Part shown: one piece after another, positions 1 to 6,328 of the stretch
Position numbering within the stretch: the first letter of the stretch is position 1
Layout of the letters: every line of letters starts with the position of its first letter
Program-made: the position numbers and the translations under genes
From: Chloroflexia bacterium
GTDB taxonomy: Bacteria; Chloroflexota; Chloroflexia; QHBQ01; JADMIH01
DNA length: 8,084 bases
Assembly (NCBI GenBank): GCA_025927935.1
Contig: JAICKM010000296.1
Span: forward strand, 1-8,084
Direction of reading: 5' to 3'
Notes under the pieces: generated by a model
Seen by the model: the letters and a program-made list of their open reading frames with translations, nothing else
The model's database searches: none
Told to the model about the DNA's origin: nothing

Positions 1-386
1 ACCCCGGCCACCTGCTGGCCGATGCCGGCCCCGCCTGGTTCCGCGAGCTCGTGGCCAGCCTGTATCCGAGCCTGCTCTTGCCCAACCTGGAGGAAGGCCG
101 CCTGCTCGCCGGGACGGACGATCCGCCTGCCATCGTCGACCGCTTGCTGGGGCTGGCGCCGCTGGTGGCGCTCACCCTGGGGCCGGCCGGTTGCCTGGTG
201 GGCTGGGGCGCGGAGCGCCGCCATCTGCCCGCCCGCCCCGTGACGCCCGTGGACGCGACGGGCGCCGGGGATGCCTTCGCCGCCGGGTTCGTCACCACCT
301 ATCTGATCGCCCGCGATCCGGTGGCCGCGGCCCAGGCCGCCACCGCCGCCGCTGCCGCCGTGGTCGGGCGCCCCGGCGCGCGCTAG
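1..386 (+). CDS. PfkB-family carbohydrate kinase, C-terminal part (5' truncated by window edge)
   Basis: This is the C-terminal part of a ribokinase/PfkB-fold sugar or nucleoside kinase, which transfers phosphate from ATP to a small hydroxylated substrate in the cytoplasm. The frame is open from base 3 with no start needed, so the gene begins upstream. About 127 residues are visible; complete members are usually near 300. The segment LLPNLEEGRLLAG matches the family's 'PN..E...L.G' region. LVALTLGPAGCLVG is the strand before the nucleotide site. DATGAGDAFAAGF (bases 252-290) is PfkB signature 2: GAG forms the anion hole and the following Asp (270-272) is the catalytic base. The TAG stop is at 384-386, followed by a strong terminator. 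The substrate cannot be told without the N-terminal half. Family assignment is secure. Confidence 0.9.
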   Translation, partial: PGHLLADAGPAWFRELVASLYPSLLLPNLEEGRLLAGTDDPPAIVDRLLGLAPLVALTLGPAGCLVGWGAERRHLPARPVTPVDATGAGDAFAAGFVTTYLIARDPVAAAQAATAAAAAVVGRPGAR

Positions 387-403
387 CTGCGAAGGCGAAC
401 ACC

Positions 404-436
404 AAAAAGAAACCCCACCATACGGTGGGGTTTCTT
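404..436. terminator. Bidirectional intrinsic terminator between the sugar kinase and pilin genes
   Basis: A perfect 13-bp stem pairs 407-419 with 424-436 around a 4-base loop (ATAC, 420-423). The core is CCCCACC/GGTGGGG flanked by A and T runs. On the + strand the stem ends in TTTCTT. On the - strand it ends in TTTCTTTTT. It sits 20 bases after the kinase stop and 27 bases past the convergent pilin stop, so it can serve both genes. Confidence 0.9.
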
Positions 437-462
437 GCGTAGCGAACTACGAAACGACGGTC

Positions 463-615
463 CTACAGGGCGCTGGCGATGGTGGAGAAGATGTTGTTGA
501 CGGCGCCGCCGAGCAGGGCGAGAATGATGATCACGACGATAGCAATGAGCACCAGAATGAGGGCGTACTCGACCAGACCCTGGCCGCGCTTCCGCAGATC
601 GTTGAGCTTGCGCAT
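463..615 (-). CDS. Flp/Fap-type class IVb pilin, 50 residues
   Basis: This encodes a Flp-type minor or major pilin, the subunit of Tad pili exported through the inner membrane and used in adhesion. The protein starts MRKLNDLRKRGQGLVEYALI. It has a short basic leader, then the prepilin peptidase site G11|Q12 with the conserved Glu at +5 (E16) followed by Tyr17, as Flp pilins have. A single hydrophobic helix runs from about residue 18 to 35, and a short tail GGAVNNIFSTIASAL ends at the stop. Fifty residues is normal for this family. The start is fixed by AAGGAGG nine bases upstream. The gene appears monocistronic, with a terminator 27 bases downstream and no Tad assembly gene in the window, so the secretion machinery must lie elsewhere. 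Family call is secure; pilus function is inferred from the family. Confidence 0.93.
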   Translation of the reverse strand: MRKLNDLRKRGQGLVEYALILVLIAIVVIIILALLGGAVNNIFSTIASAL

Positions 616-624
616 CGAAAAATG

Positions 625-631
625 CCTCCTT
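625..631 (-). promoter_or_regulatory. Ribosome binding site of the pilin gene
   Basis: On the minus strand AAGGAGG lies nine bases before the pilin ATG (613-615). It is a full anti-SD match, suggests strong translation, and decides the start of this small gene. Confidence 0.85.
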
Positions 632-703
632 GTGAATTATGAGAACAGATAATGATGTATAACGGACGACTCAAGAAGGAGATGGGTCGCTTCTGAGTTT
701 TAA

Positions 704-718
704 ACAGCCATTGGCTGT
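704..718. repeat. 15-bp perfect inverted repeat in the pilin leader
   Basis: ACAGCCATTGGCTGT is a perfect palindrome with 7-bp arms and one central base. It lies about 90 bases upstream of the pilin start and just downstream of the candidate -10 box (733-738) on the minus strand. That position suits an operator for a dimeric regulator. A one-base loop makes an RNA hairpin of the full length unlikely. No regulator can be named. Confidence 0.4.
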
Positions 719-732
719 CGCCGTCGAGTCTT

Positions 733-761
733 ATCATACCGGATTCATCTAGGTGAAGCAA
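733..761 (-). promoter_or_regulatory. Candidate sigma70-type promoter for the pilin gene
   Basis: On the minus strand TTGCTT (756-761), a 17-base spacer and TATGAT (733-738) resemble -35 and -10 boxes, with 3/6 and 5/6 matches to consensus. Transcription would begin near 726, giving a leader of about 110 bases that carries the palindrome at 704-718. The region is A/T-rich, so a chance match is possible. Confidence 0.4.
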
Positions 762-1057
762 TAGCCCGGTAGTCCCAGATTCGCGCGGGACCCTTAGTAC
801 TTTCAGGCTATTCCCCTGCCCAAACCCATAGCAACAGGCTGGTCCCGACTCGAAAATGCGCCTGCTATATCCGCTTTAATGACCGAAACCTTACCAATCT
901 CTCCGCAAAACAGATTATTGGCCGTAAGAATCAGGAAGGCGAATTGCGGCAATCTATTGTTGCTTTGTAAGAATTGCGCCCTCATATTTGACCGATAATT
1001 GATGCCGGCTTCAGAGATACTTGGTCTAATCACCGCTAACCGGTTCTATTATGCTGC

Positions 1058-1093
1058 AAAAACAGAGCCGGCCCCTCACGAGGACCGGCTCTG
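1058..1093 (-). terminator. Intrinsic terminator of the sensor kinase gene
   Basis: CAGAGCCGG (1063-1071) pairs perfectly with CCGGCTCTG (1085-1093), a 9-bp stem. The 13-base loop can add three more pairs. On the minus strand the stem is followed at once by TTTTT (1058-1062). It lies 37 bases after the kinase stop codon, in the right place and orientation. Confidence 0.88.
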
Positions 1094-1130
1094 CTCTATT
1101 TCAGGTTGTGTGCAGCGTTCCCGCCGCGAC

Positions 1131-2243
1131 TTACTGTGTGATGGGGATACCGGCGGTGACTTTCGTGCCGCGCCCGACGAGGCTTTCCAGCACGATCTGG
1201 CCGCCCAGCATGTCCGCGCGCTGGCGCATGGCCGCGATGCCGAGGGCTTTGCTCCGGTCGCTGCCGTCGGCCAATTCATCGACGTTGAAGCCGCTGCCGT
1301 CGTCTTCTATCGTGACCAGCAGCCCGTCTTCCTCCATCTCGATATTGACCTGCGCGTGCGTAGCATGGGCGTGCTTGGCGACGTTATTCAACGCTTCCTG
1401 CACGATGCGATAGACGGCGACTTCGACCGGCTGCGGTAGCCGCCCCTTAAGACCGAGCACGGCCAGGTTCACCTCGATTTTGTGCTTCTCGGCGAACTGG
1501 CGGATGTAGCCACGCAGCGTCGGCTCCAGGCCCAGGTCGTCGAGGATCATGGGCCGCAGATCGAAGATGAAACTGCGCGTGGCTTGCAGCGTGCCGTTGA
1601 CCATCGTCTTCAGGCCGGCCAGTTCGGCGCGAGCGCGGGCCACGTCGATGTCCAGCAAGCGCTCGCAGATTTCCGCGCGCAGCACCAAGTTAGTCATCGT
1701 CTGCGCCGGGCCGTCGTGCATCTGGCGCGAGATGCGCAGGCGCTCGTCTTCCTGCGCCTGGATCACCTTCGTGACCACGTCCTGCTGGTTGACCTCGCGG
1801 CCCAAGGCGTCGGCGCGTGTCGCGTTCGCGCGGGAATTGCCGCCCGGCGCGAAGCCTTCCGGCGTCTGGGTCAGCACTTCGAGCGTCCGCTGCACCCGGC
1901 TCATCAGCGCTTTGGTGGCTTGCTTTTTGGCCTGGAGTTGTTCGATCTGGCCGCGCATCATGAATAGGCGCATGTCGTGTTCGTGCGAGGTGTTATAGAT
2001 CGTCTTCATGTCCTGGCGTGTGTAATTGTCCAGGTTCAGCTCCATGTCGCGCACGCGGCTCTTGATCGCGCCTTCGCGCTGGCCCAGTTTGTCGACTTCG
2101 CCCTGCACCTGGCGCAGCAGCAGATCGACCTCGGTGTTCTCACGGTTCAACGCTTCAAGTTCCTGGCGCAATTCCTGGTTCAGGCTGTTAATGCGTTCCT
2201 GGAACTCGGCCGGGCTCATCTGGCCGGTAGGCATGGGGCTCAT
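1131..2243 (-). CDS. DegS-like cytoplasmic sensor histidine kinase (HisKA_3/HATPase_c)
   Basis: This is a soluble two-component kinase of 370 residues that should autophosphorylate a His and pass the phosphate to a NarL/DegU-type regulator. Residues 10-125 form a long coiled-coil sensor region with no membrane segment. NYTRQDMKTIY (73-83) resembles the DegS sensor domain. The HisKA_3 box is ISRQMHDGPAQ, with phospho-acceptor H176 and the HDxxxQ phosphatase motif (D177, Q181). The ATPase domain has an N box (E283, N286, N287), a G1 box DDGSGF (314-319), a G2 box around G335 and GRGT (357-360). All key residues are intact. The ATG at 2241-2243 is preceded by GGGAG eight bases upstream, which favours it over M4 and M9. 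The gene lies 91 bases after the TPR gene and has its own candidate promoter and terminator. No regulator is adjacent, so the partner is unknown. Confidence 0.92.
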   Translation of the reverse strand: MSPMPTGQMSPAEFQERINSLNQELRQELEALNRENTEVDLLLRQVQGEVDKLGQREGAIKSRVRDMELNLDNYTRQDMKTIYNTSHEHDMRLFMMRGQIEQLQAKKQATKALMSRVQRTLEVLTQTPEGFAPGGNSRANATRADALGREVNQQDVVTKVIQAQEDERLRISRQMHDGPAQTMTNLVLRAEICERLLDIDVARARAELAGLKTMVNGTLQATRSFIFDLRPMILDDLGLEPTLRGYIRQFAEKHKIEVNLAVLGLKGRLPQPVEVAVYRIVQEALNNVAKHAHATHAQVNIEMEEDGLLVTIEDDGSGFNVDELADGSDRSKALGIAAMRQRADMLGGQIVLESLVGRGTKVTAGIPITQ

Positions 2244-2296
2244 TGCGGGTTCTCCCTCTCTAGATCGTGACGGGGTACGTTCGCCGGTACGGTGCT

Positions 2297-2326
2297 ATTA
2301 TATGGCACGGGCCGCGCCCAGCGCAA
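2297..2326 (-). promoter_or_regulatory. Candidate promoter of the sensor kinase gene
   Basis: On the minus strand TTGCGC (2321-2326), an 18-base spacer and a consensus TATAAT (2297-2302) lie in the short gap after the TPR gene stop. The predicted start is near 2290, leaving a leader of about 47 bases. The -10 is perfect but the -35 matches only TTG. It suggests the kinase can be transcribed independently of the TPR gene. Confidence 0.6.
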
Positions 2327-2334
2327 CACCAGGC

Positions 2335-5289
2335 TTACTTCGCCAGGTCCTCATAGGTGCGGAAGGACTGGACGGCCAGGTTGATCTCGTTGATCGCGGT
2401 GTACGCCTGGCCCAGGTTGTAATACGCCTGGGCGTATTCCGGCTTGATCTGGACCGCGCGGCGGAATGCGTTGATCGCCTCTTCGACGCGTCCGGCGTTC
2501 TTATAGGCCGTGCCCAGGCTGTTGAACGCCTCGGCGTCGTCGGGGCGCAGGCGCACGACGGCGACGAACTCGCGCACGGCCCCGGCCCAGTTGTGCTGGG
2601 CCTGATAGGCCACACCCAGGTTGTAGTGCGCCTCGGCCATCTGCGGCTGGGCGTCCACCAGCCGTTGGAACACTCCGATGGAGGCATCGAGTTGGCCCGC
2701 GGCGGCGTAGGCGGTGCCCAGGCGGTAGAGCGCGCGCCCATGCGTGGGTTGCAGGCGCAGCGCGTCGCGGAACTCGGAGATGGCGGGGTCCGGCTTGCCC
2801 AGCGCCTGGTAGACCAGCCCCAGATTATAGTGCGCCTCGGTGAAATCGGGGTTGAGCCGGATGGCCGTGTTCAGTTCGTCCGCGGCACGCTCGTTGTTGC
2901 CCCGGTCTTTGTAGGCCACGCCCAGCACATAGTGCGCCTGCGGGTCGTCCGGCGTCAATTCGGCCATGCGCTCGAACTCGGCCATGGCCTCTTCCAACCG
3001 GCCCTTGGCGACATAGGCCACGCCCAGGTTGTGGTGCGCGGGCGCCAAGTCGGGCGCATATTGCACCGCGACGCGGAAGGCTTCTATGGCTTCGTCGATG
3101 CGCTTCTGGTGCACATAGATCGTGCCCAGCGCGTAGTATGCCTGGGCGTCGTGCCGGTCGCGCCCGATCTGCTGCTGGAGGATACGCACGGCATCCGCGT
3201 GGTTGTTCTGCCGCCGGTAGATGGCGGCCAGTTCGTGCGCGGCCTCGGCGGGGGGAGCGGGCGCGGCCAGCGCCTGTTGCAGGTGGCCGATGGCCTCCGC
3301 GTCGTTCATGCGCGCCAGCGCCATGCCTAGCCGGAAATGCGCCTCGGTGTTGTTTGCCTCCAGCCTCAGCGCCTGGCGAAATTTCTCCGCGGCTTCAGCG
3401 TAATGCTGTTCACCGTACTCGGCCAGGCCCAGGTTGATAAAGGTCTCCGCGTTGGCCGGCTTGAGCGCCGTCGCTTCCTTGAATTGGGCCACGGCCTGGT
3501 CGAGGCGGCCCTGGCTCTTGTACAGCACGCCCAGGGCATAGTGCGCCTCCGGGAAGTCGGGGCGCAGCCGCAAGGCCTCTTTGAATTCGTCGGCGGCGGC
3601 GTCCACCTGGCCGTCGGCGTTCAGCATCAGCCCATAATTGTAGCGGGCATCGGGGTTGGTGGGCCGCAGTTCGATGGCGCGCATCAAGGCCGCGCTGGCC
3701 CGCGCCATCCAATCGCCCCGCGCGCCCGTTTCTCCGGCGTTCGTGCAGGCCACGGCCCGCTGGTTATAAAGCGCGGCCAGGTCGCTGTAGACATCGGCAT
3801 AATCAGGGCGCAGCCGCAACGCTTCCTGCAACTCGTCCTCCGCCGCTTGCGGCTGTCCGGCCCCGCGATGAACCAGGCCGAGCGCCCGATGAACCGTGGC
3901 GTTGTTCGGGTCGCGGGCCAGCAAGTCGCGGAAGACCCGCTCAGCCGGTTCCAGTTGCCCCTGGCTGAGCAGAACCACGCCCAGGTTATAGCGGCCCAGT
4001 TCCAGCTTGGGGTTCAGCTTCAACGCTTCGGAAATCCGCTCGTGCGCCCGGTCCAGCCGCCCCAGCGCGTGATAGACCAGGCCCAGGTTGTGCTGCGCGT
4101 CGGCCAGGCGCGGCGCGGCGCTGATTGCCGCCTCATAGGCCGCGGCGGCGGCGGGCAGATCGCGCAGCAGGAAGAGGGCGGTGCCCCGGTAGAAGTGGGC
4201 CACCGCCACCGCGCTGAGCGGGGTCTCCGGGGGTGTATCGTGGGCGACCAGCGCCGCGATCAAGGCCAGGTTCCACTCGTTGAGCGCCTGGCGATAGAGC
4301 CGCGAGGCATAATAGGCCAGGCCGGTGAGCATGCTCAGCACGAGTTCGGGCCGGGTGGGCGAGATCGGCCCCAGCGGGAACGCCGTCAGCCCGGCCAGCC
4401 GCAATTCGGCATCTTCGGCCTGCGCGCGCTGCTCCGGATTGGTCAGCAGTTCCACATAGGTCCAGACCGCCGGGTCGCTGCCGCCGCGCACCACGCCCCA
4501 GAGCGTGGCGTCGGCTTTCACGCCGACGGCCAGGGCGCGGGCCGTAGCCGAATCGGGCGCGAAGCCGGCGACGGTAGGCACGATACCGCTCACGCCCGTA
4601 TCGGTCCAGCGGGTCAGCAGCGTGGTGTAAAACCACTCCGTGGCCGCGGCGGCGCGGGTGGGGAGGGGGCGCGGGTGGGGCGGCGGCGGGGGCCGCTCGG
4701 CCAGGCCGTCTTCGACGGTCTCCGCCGGCAGTGCGGCGGCGGGGCGGGCCAGCGTCGTGATCGTCGCCCCGCCTGCGGTGAGCGGGGGCCGGTGGATCGG
4801 CGCGATAACGCTGCCGTGCGGCGAGGCGGCCATGGCGCCGCTGTCGCTGCCTTGCACGCGGCTACCCACGTGCGCGGGACTCGCGCCGTTCGCCGATGCT
4901 GTCGTGCCGTTTGCGCGCAGGCGCAGGGCCGGCCAGTGGCTGGGCAGCGGTAAGTTGGCCGGCAGCACGGCGCGCGCCTGATCCCACGTCGAGCGCTGGC
5001 CCGGCACAATCTGCCAGCCGCTGCCGTCCGGTTGCAATTCGCCGAACTGGGCAATCGCCAGCACGAACTGCCCGCTCGGCGGTTTCGGCTGGGGCACGTT
5101 CAGCAGCACCCAACTGATCAACAATACGGCGGCGACGAAGGCTTTGAGTACGACCCAGAACCCGCGCAACGGGCTGCCTTCGGGAATCGGTGTGATGAGG
5201 TTGAACAGCACCACCAGGATGGCTAGCCCCAACAGGGCCAGGCCCGCCGCGGTGATGGTGCGCTGGAATGACGAACCACTTCCCTGCAT
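2335..5289 (-). CDS. Membrane-anchored TPR-repeat protein with an interrupted TolB-like N-terminal domain
   Basis: This 984-residue protein is probably a scaffold that binds other proteins through TPR superhelices; no enzymatic domain is visible. Two hydrophobic helices lie at about residues 11-34 and 44-65 with a short loop between, so both termini should be on the same side of the membrane. FVLAIAQFGEL (75-85) resembles the first strand of a TolB-N-like domain. The rest appears to resume at about 217-280 (TEWFYTTLLTRW, then ARALAVGVKADATLWGVV), after an Ala/Pro/Gly-rich low-complexity insert. About 17-18 TPR units run from about 360 to the C-terminus, with 34-residue motifs such as AEAHYNLGVAYQAQ; one unit near 500-545 carries an insertion. 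The start is supported by GGGAGGAG three bases upstream and a promoter at 5323-5352. The next gene on the strand is the sensor kinase, but a functional link is only a guess. Confidence 0.88.
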   Translation of the reverse strand: MQGSGSSFQRTITAAGLALLGLAILVVLFNLITPIPEGSPLRGFWVVLKAFVAAVLLISWVLLNVPQPKPPSGQFVLAIAQFGELQPDGSGWQIVPGQRSTWDQARAVLPANLPLPSHWPALRLRANGTTASANGASPAHVGSRVQGSDSGAMAASPHGSVIAPIHRPPLTAGGATITTLARPAAALPAETVEDGLAERPPPPPHPRPLPTRAAAATEWFYTTLLTRWTDTGVSGIVPTVAGFAPDSATARALAVGVKADATLWGVVRGGSDPAVWTYVELLTNPEQRAQAEDAELRLAGLTAFPLGPISPTRPELVLSMLTGLAYYASRLYRQALNEWNLALIAALVAHDTPPETPLSAVAVAHFYRGTALFLLRDLPAAAAAYEAAISAAPRLADAQHNLGLVYHALGRLDRAHERISEALKLNPKLELGRYNLGVVLLSQGQLEPAERVFRDLLARDPNNATVHRALGLVHRGAGQPQAAEDELQEALRLRPDYADVYSDLAALYNQRAVACTNAGETGARGDWMARASAALMRAIELRPTNPDARYNYGLMLNADGQVDAAADEFKEALRLRPDFPEAHYALGVLYKSQGRLDQAVAQFKEATALKPANAETFINLGLAEYGEQHYAEAAEKFRQALRLEANNTEAHFRLGMALARMNDAEAIGHLQQALAAPAPPAEAAHELAAIYRRQNNHADAVRILQQQIGRDRHDAQAYYALGTIYVHQKRIDEAIEAFRVAVQYAPDLAPAHHNLGVAYVAKGRLEEAMAEFERMAELTPDDPQAHYVLGVAYKDRGNNERAADELNTAIRLNPDFTEAHYNLGLVYQALGKPDPAISEFRDALRLQPTHGRALYRLGTAYAAAGQLDASIGVFQRLVDAQPQMAEAHYNLGVAYQAQHNWAGAVREFVAVVRLRPDDAEAFNSLGTAYKNAGRVEEAINAFRRAVQIKPEYAQAYYNLGQAYTAINEINLAVQSFRTYEDLAK
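2338..4212 (-). repeat. TPR repeat array within the membrane-anchored protein (about 102-bp period)
   Basis: Residues 360-984 of the protein are tandem TPR units of 34 residues, seen in DNA as a degenerate 102-bp period. From about residue 546 (base 3654) to the end the units follow one another with almost no spacing change, each with the Asn/Tyr-Leu-Gly, Ala and Pro positions of TPRs. Copies have diverged clearly, so this is an old array rather than a recent tandem expansion. Confidence 0.85.
4645..5028 (-). other. Low-complexity insert coding for a disordered Ala/Pro/Gly/Ser-rich segment
   Basis: Residues about 88-215 of the TPR protein contain few hydrophobic runs. They are rich in Ala, Pro, Gly, Ser and Thr and end in a proline-rich stretch (PPPPPHPRPLPT, about 200-211). 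They separate the putative first strand of the TolB-like domain from its helix at about 217-232. The segment is predicted by eye to be unstructured. Confidence 0.6.
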
Positions 5290-5322
5290 ATGCTCCTCCC
5301 GCCAACGGGTGGACTTCGCGCT

Positions 5323-5352
5323 ATTATAGCATCTGGTTGCCCGCGCTGTAAA
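5323..5352 (-). promoter_or_regulatory. Promoter of the TPR protein gene
   Basis: On the minus strand TTTACA (5347-5352), an 18-base spacer and TATAAT (5323-5328) match consensus 5/6 and 6/6. Transcription would start near 5316, giving a leader of about 27 bases that carries the GGGAGGAG ribosome binding site. It is back to back with the promoter of the VOC gene. Confidence 0.75.
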
Positions 5353-5370
5353 TCTACATCATCCGGCCTA

Positions 5371-5399
5371 TAGTCATAGCAGAACATTTGTACTATAAT
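5371..5399 (+). promoter_or_regulatory. Promoter of the VOC-family gene
   Basis: TAGTCA (5371-5376), a 17-base spacer and a perfect TATAAT (5394-5399) form a sigma70-type promoter with 4/6 and 6/6 matches. The predicted start is near 5406. The leader to the chosen ATG is about 85 bases. Confidence 0.72.
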
Positions 5400-5478
5400 A
5401 GATCGGGATGGCGAGATCACGCCCGCCCCCCGTTCCACCCCTGCGTCTCTTTTCGCGGCTATTGATTCCCCATGCGCA

Positions 5479-5486
5479 AAGGAGGT
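5479..5486 (+). promoter_or_regulatory. Ribosome binding site fixing the VOC gene start
   Basis: AAGGAGGT is a full anti-SD match five bases before the ATG at 5492. It selects this start over an in-frame ATG at 5408, which has no such site. Confidence 0.85.
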
Positions 5487-5491
5487 ATTTA

Positions 5492-5878
5492 ATGGCAGCT
5501 CACCCAGTTGTTCACATTGAAATCCCAGCCAAGGACACGAAAGGCTTGGCGCAGTTCTACCGCGATCTGTTTGGCTGGGAACTGCACCACGAACCCAGTG
5601 TCGATTACTGGATGTTCCGCGCCGAGGGCGGCCCTGGTGGCGGCTTCGTCAAGGTCGGTGAGACGGATCCTAGCTCTCATATGCAGTACAAGCCTGACAG
5701 CCTGCTCGTCTATGTCGATAGCGACGACATCGAGGCCGACCTGGCGAAAATCGAGTCGCTGGGCGGCAAGACCGTCCTGACCAAGACCGAGATTCCCCAG
5801 ACCGGCTGGTTCGCCATTTTCACCGACCCTACCGGCAACCACCTGGCGCTCTACACCGCGATGCAACCCCAGTCCTGA
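5492..5878 (+). CDS. VOC-family (glyoxalase/bleomycin-resistance fold) protein, 128 residues
   Basis: This is a small cytoplasmic protein of the vicinal oxygen chelate fold, built of two beta-alpha-beta-beta-beta modules and usually dimeric. The first module opens with HPVVHIEIPAKDTKGLAQFY and continues FYRDLFGWEL (22-31). The second has VYVDSDDIEADLAKIESLGG (73-92) and ends FTDPTGNHLALYT (110-122), the typical family close. H8 sits at the usual first metal-ligand position. The final ligand, often Glu in true glyoxalases, is not evident (ALYT), so catalysis and substrate cannot be inferred. The start is set by a perfect ribosome binding site. The frame is open back to an ATG at 5408, but the fold begins at 5492. 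The gene appears monocistronic with its own promoter and terminator. General VOC assignment is secure; specific function is unknown. Confidence 0.9.
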   Translation: MAAHPVVHIEIPAKDTKGLAQFYRDLFGWELHHEPSVDYWMFRAEGGPGGGFVKVGETDPSSHMQYKPDSLLVYVDSDDIEADLAKIESLGGKTVLTKTEIPQTGWFAIFTDPTGNHLALYTAMQPQS

Positions 5879-5896
5879 TCGCACTTCCCGGCGCGG

Positions 5897-5945
5897 AAAG
5901 CAGCGACGCAGTCCAGCGCGGACTGCGTCGCTGCTTTATATTTTC
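5897..5945. terminator. Intrinsic terminator between convergent VOC and sufT genes
   Basis: An uninterrupted 18-bp stem pairs 5897-5914 with 5920-5937 around loop AGCGC. On the + strand it is followed by ATATTTT, and the stem itself ends in TTT. On the minus strand only TTT follows, so it is stronger for the VOC gene but may also stop the Fe-S operon, whose last stop codon is 28 bases away. Confidence 0.9.
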
Positions 5946-5964
5946 GTGACGTTCGGTGGGTGGC

Positions 5965-6279
5965 TTAGCCGAAATAGCCAAGCTCGTCCTTGGCGTCGTC
6001 GCTCATCATGGCCGGGTGCCACGGCGGGCTGAAGACGATATGCACCTGCACCTCGTCGATATCCTCGAAGCGGCTCAGCGACCGGCGCACGTTGCTGACG
6101 ATCTCCGGGCCGAGCGGGCAACCCGGACTGGTCAGCGTGGCCGTCACATCGACCTTGTTGTTCTCGACAATGATGCTGTAGACCAGCCCCAGATCGACGA
6201 TGTTGATGCCTAACTCTGGGTCGTAAACCTCTTTCAGGGCTTCTCGCACCTGGTCTTCGTTGGTGGTCATGGTTGTCAT
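5965..6279 (-). CDS. sufT: SufT/MIP18-family (DUF59) iron-sulfur cluster assembly factor
   Basis: This 104-residue protein belongs to the MIP18/DUF59 family, whose SufT members aid maturation of Fe-S proteins in the cytoplasm. It contains YDPELGINIVDLGLVYSI (19-36), the family's first signature; LTSPGCPLGPEI (49-60), with the conserved Cys54; and the closing VFSPPWHPAMMSDDAKDELG (82-101). Length is normal. The ATG at 6277-6279 has AAAGGAG seven bases upstream. Longer in-frame extensions to 6339 overlap the upstream gene and lack homology, so they were rejected. It is the last gene of the operon sufU, SerK-like, sufT, 49 bases after its neighbour, and ends before a shared terminator. Context with sufU strengthens the Fe-S role. 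Family call is very secure. Confidence 0.93.
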   Translation of the reverse strand: MTTMTTNEDQVREALKEVYDPELGINIVDLGLVYSIIVENNKVDVTATLTSPGCPLGPEIVSNVRRSLSRFEDIDEVQVHIVFSPPWHPAMMSDDAKDELGYFG

Positions 6280-6286
6280 GGCTAAA

Positions 6287-6293
6287 CTCCTTT
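6287..6293 (-). promoter_or_regulatory. Ribosome binding site of sufT
   Basis: AAAGGAG on the minus strand lies seven bases before the ATG at 6279. It places the start there rather than at the upstream in-frame codons. Confidence 0.8.
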
Positions 6294-6302
6294 GCAATCC
6301 CA

Positions 6303-6321
6303 GCGGCCGATCCATGGCCGC
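6303..6321. repeat. Intercistronic hairpin upstream of sufT
   Basis: GCGGCC (6303-6308) pairs with GGCCGC (6316-6321) across a 7-base loop, in the gap between the SerK-like gene and sufT. There is no T tract on the minus strand, so it is not a classical terminator. It could stabilise or attenuate the message before the last gene, or be chance in GC-rich DNA. Confidence 0.35.
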
Positions 6322-6328
6322 AATCGCG

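Larger units (their letters stand above)
632..1057. other. Non-coding intergenic region, A/T-richer than its surroundings
   Basis: About 425 bases lie between the pilin ribosome binding site and the terminator of the sensor kinase gene. Apart from the candidate pilin promoter and the palindrome at 704-718, no convincing element was found. Short open frames exist (for example 879-998 on + and 803-1033 on -) but they lack ribosome binding sites and any recognisable family. No tRNA cloverleaf or rRNA signature was seen. Base composition is visibly less G/C-rich than the flanking genes, which fits regulatory or decayed DNA. The part from about 780 to 1057 has no assigned role. Confidence 0.6.

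Noticed and set aside
531..761. A 76-codon minus-strand frame overlapping the pilin gene
   Set aside because: It runs through the pilin promoter and leader in another frame; the pilin frame has the family motif and ribosome binding site.
780..860. A possible tRNA-like T-arm around GGTCCCGACTCG
   Set aside because: No acceptor stem or anticodon arm could be built around it.
879..998. A 39-codon + strand frame containing CKNC
   Set aside because: The CxxC pair is suggestive of a zinc site, but there is no ribosome binding site or promoter, and a single CxxC is easily due to chance.
803..1033. A 76-codon open frame on the minus strand in the intergenic region
   Set aside because: It starts with GTG without a ribosome binding site and resembles no family I recognise.
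2026..3330. A 434-codon open frame on the + strand
   Set aside because: It is the antisense shadow of the TPR array and kinase start; its apparent repeats mirror the TPR period.
3337..4953. A 538-codon open frame on the + strand
   Set aside because: It is antisense to the TPR gene, has no ribosome binding site or recognisable family, and arises because codon bias in GC-rich repeats keeps the opposite strand open.
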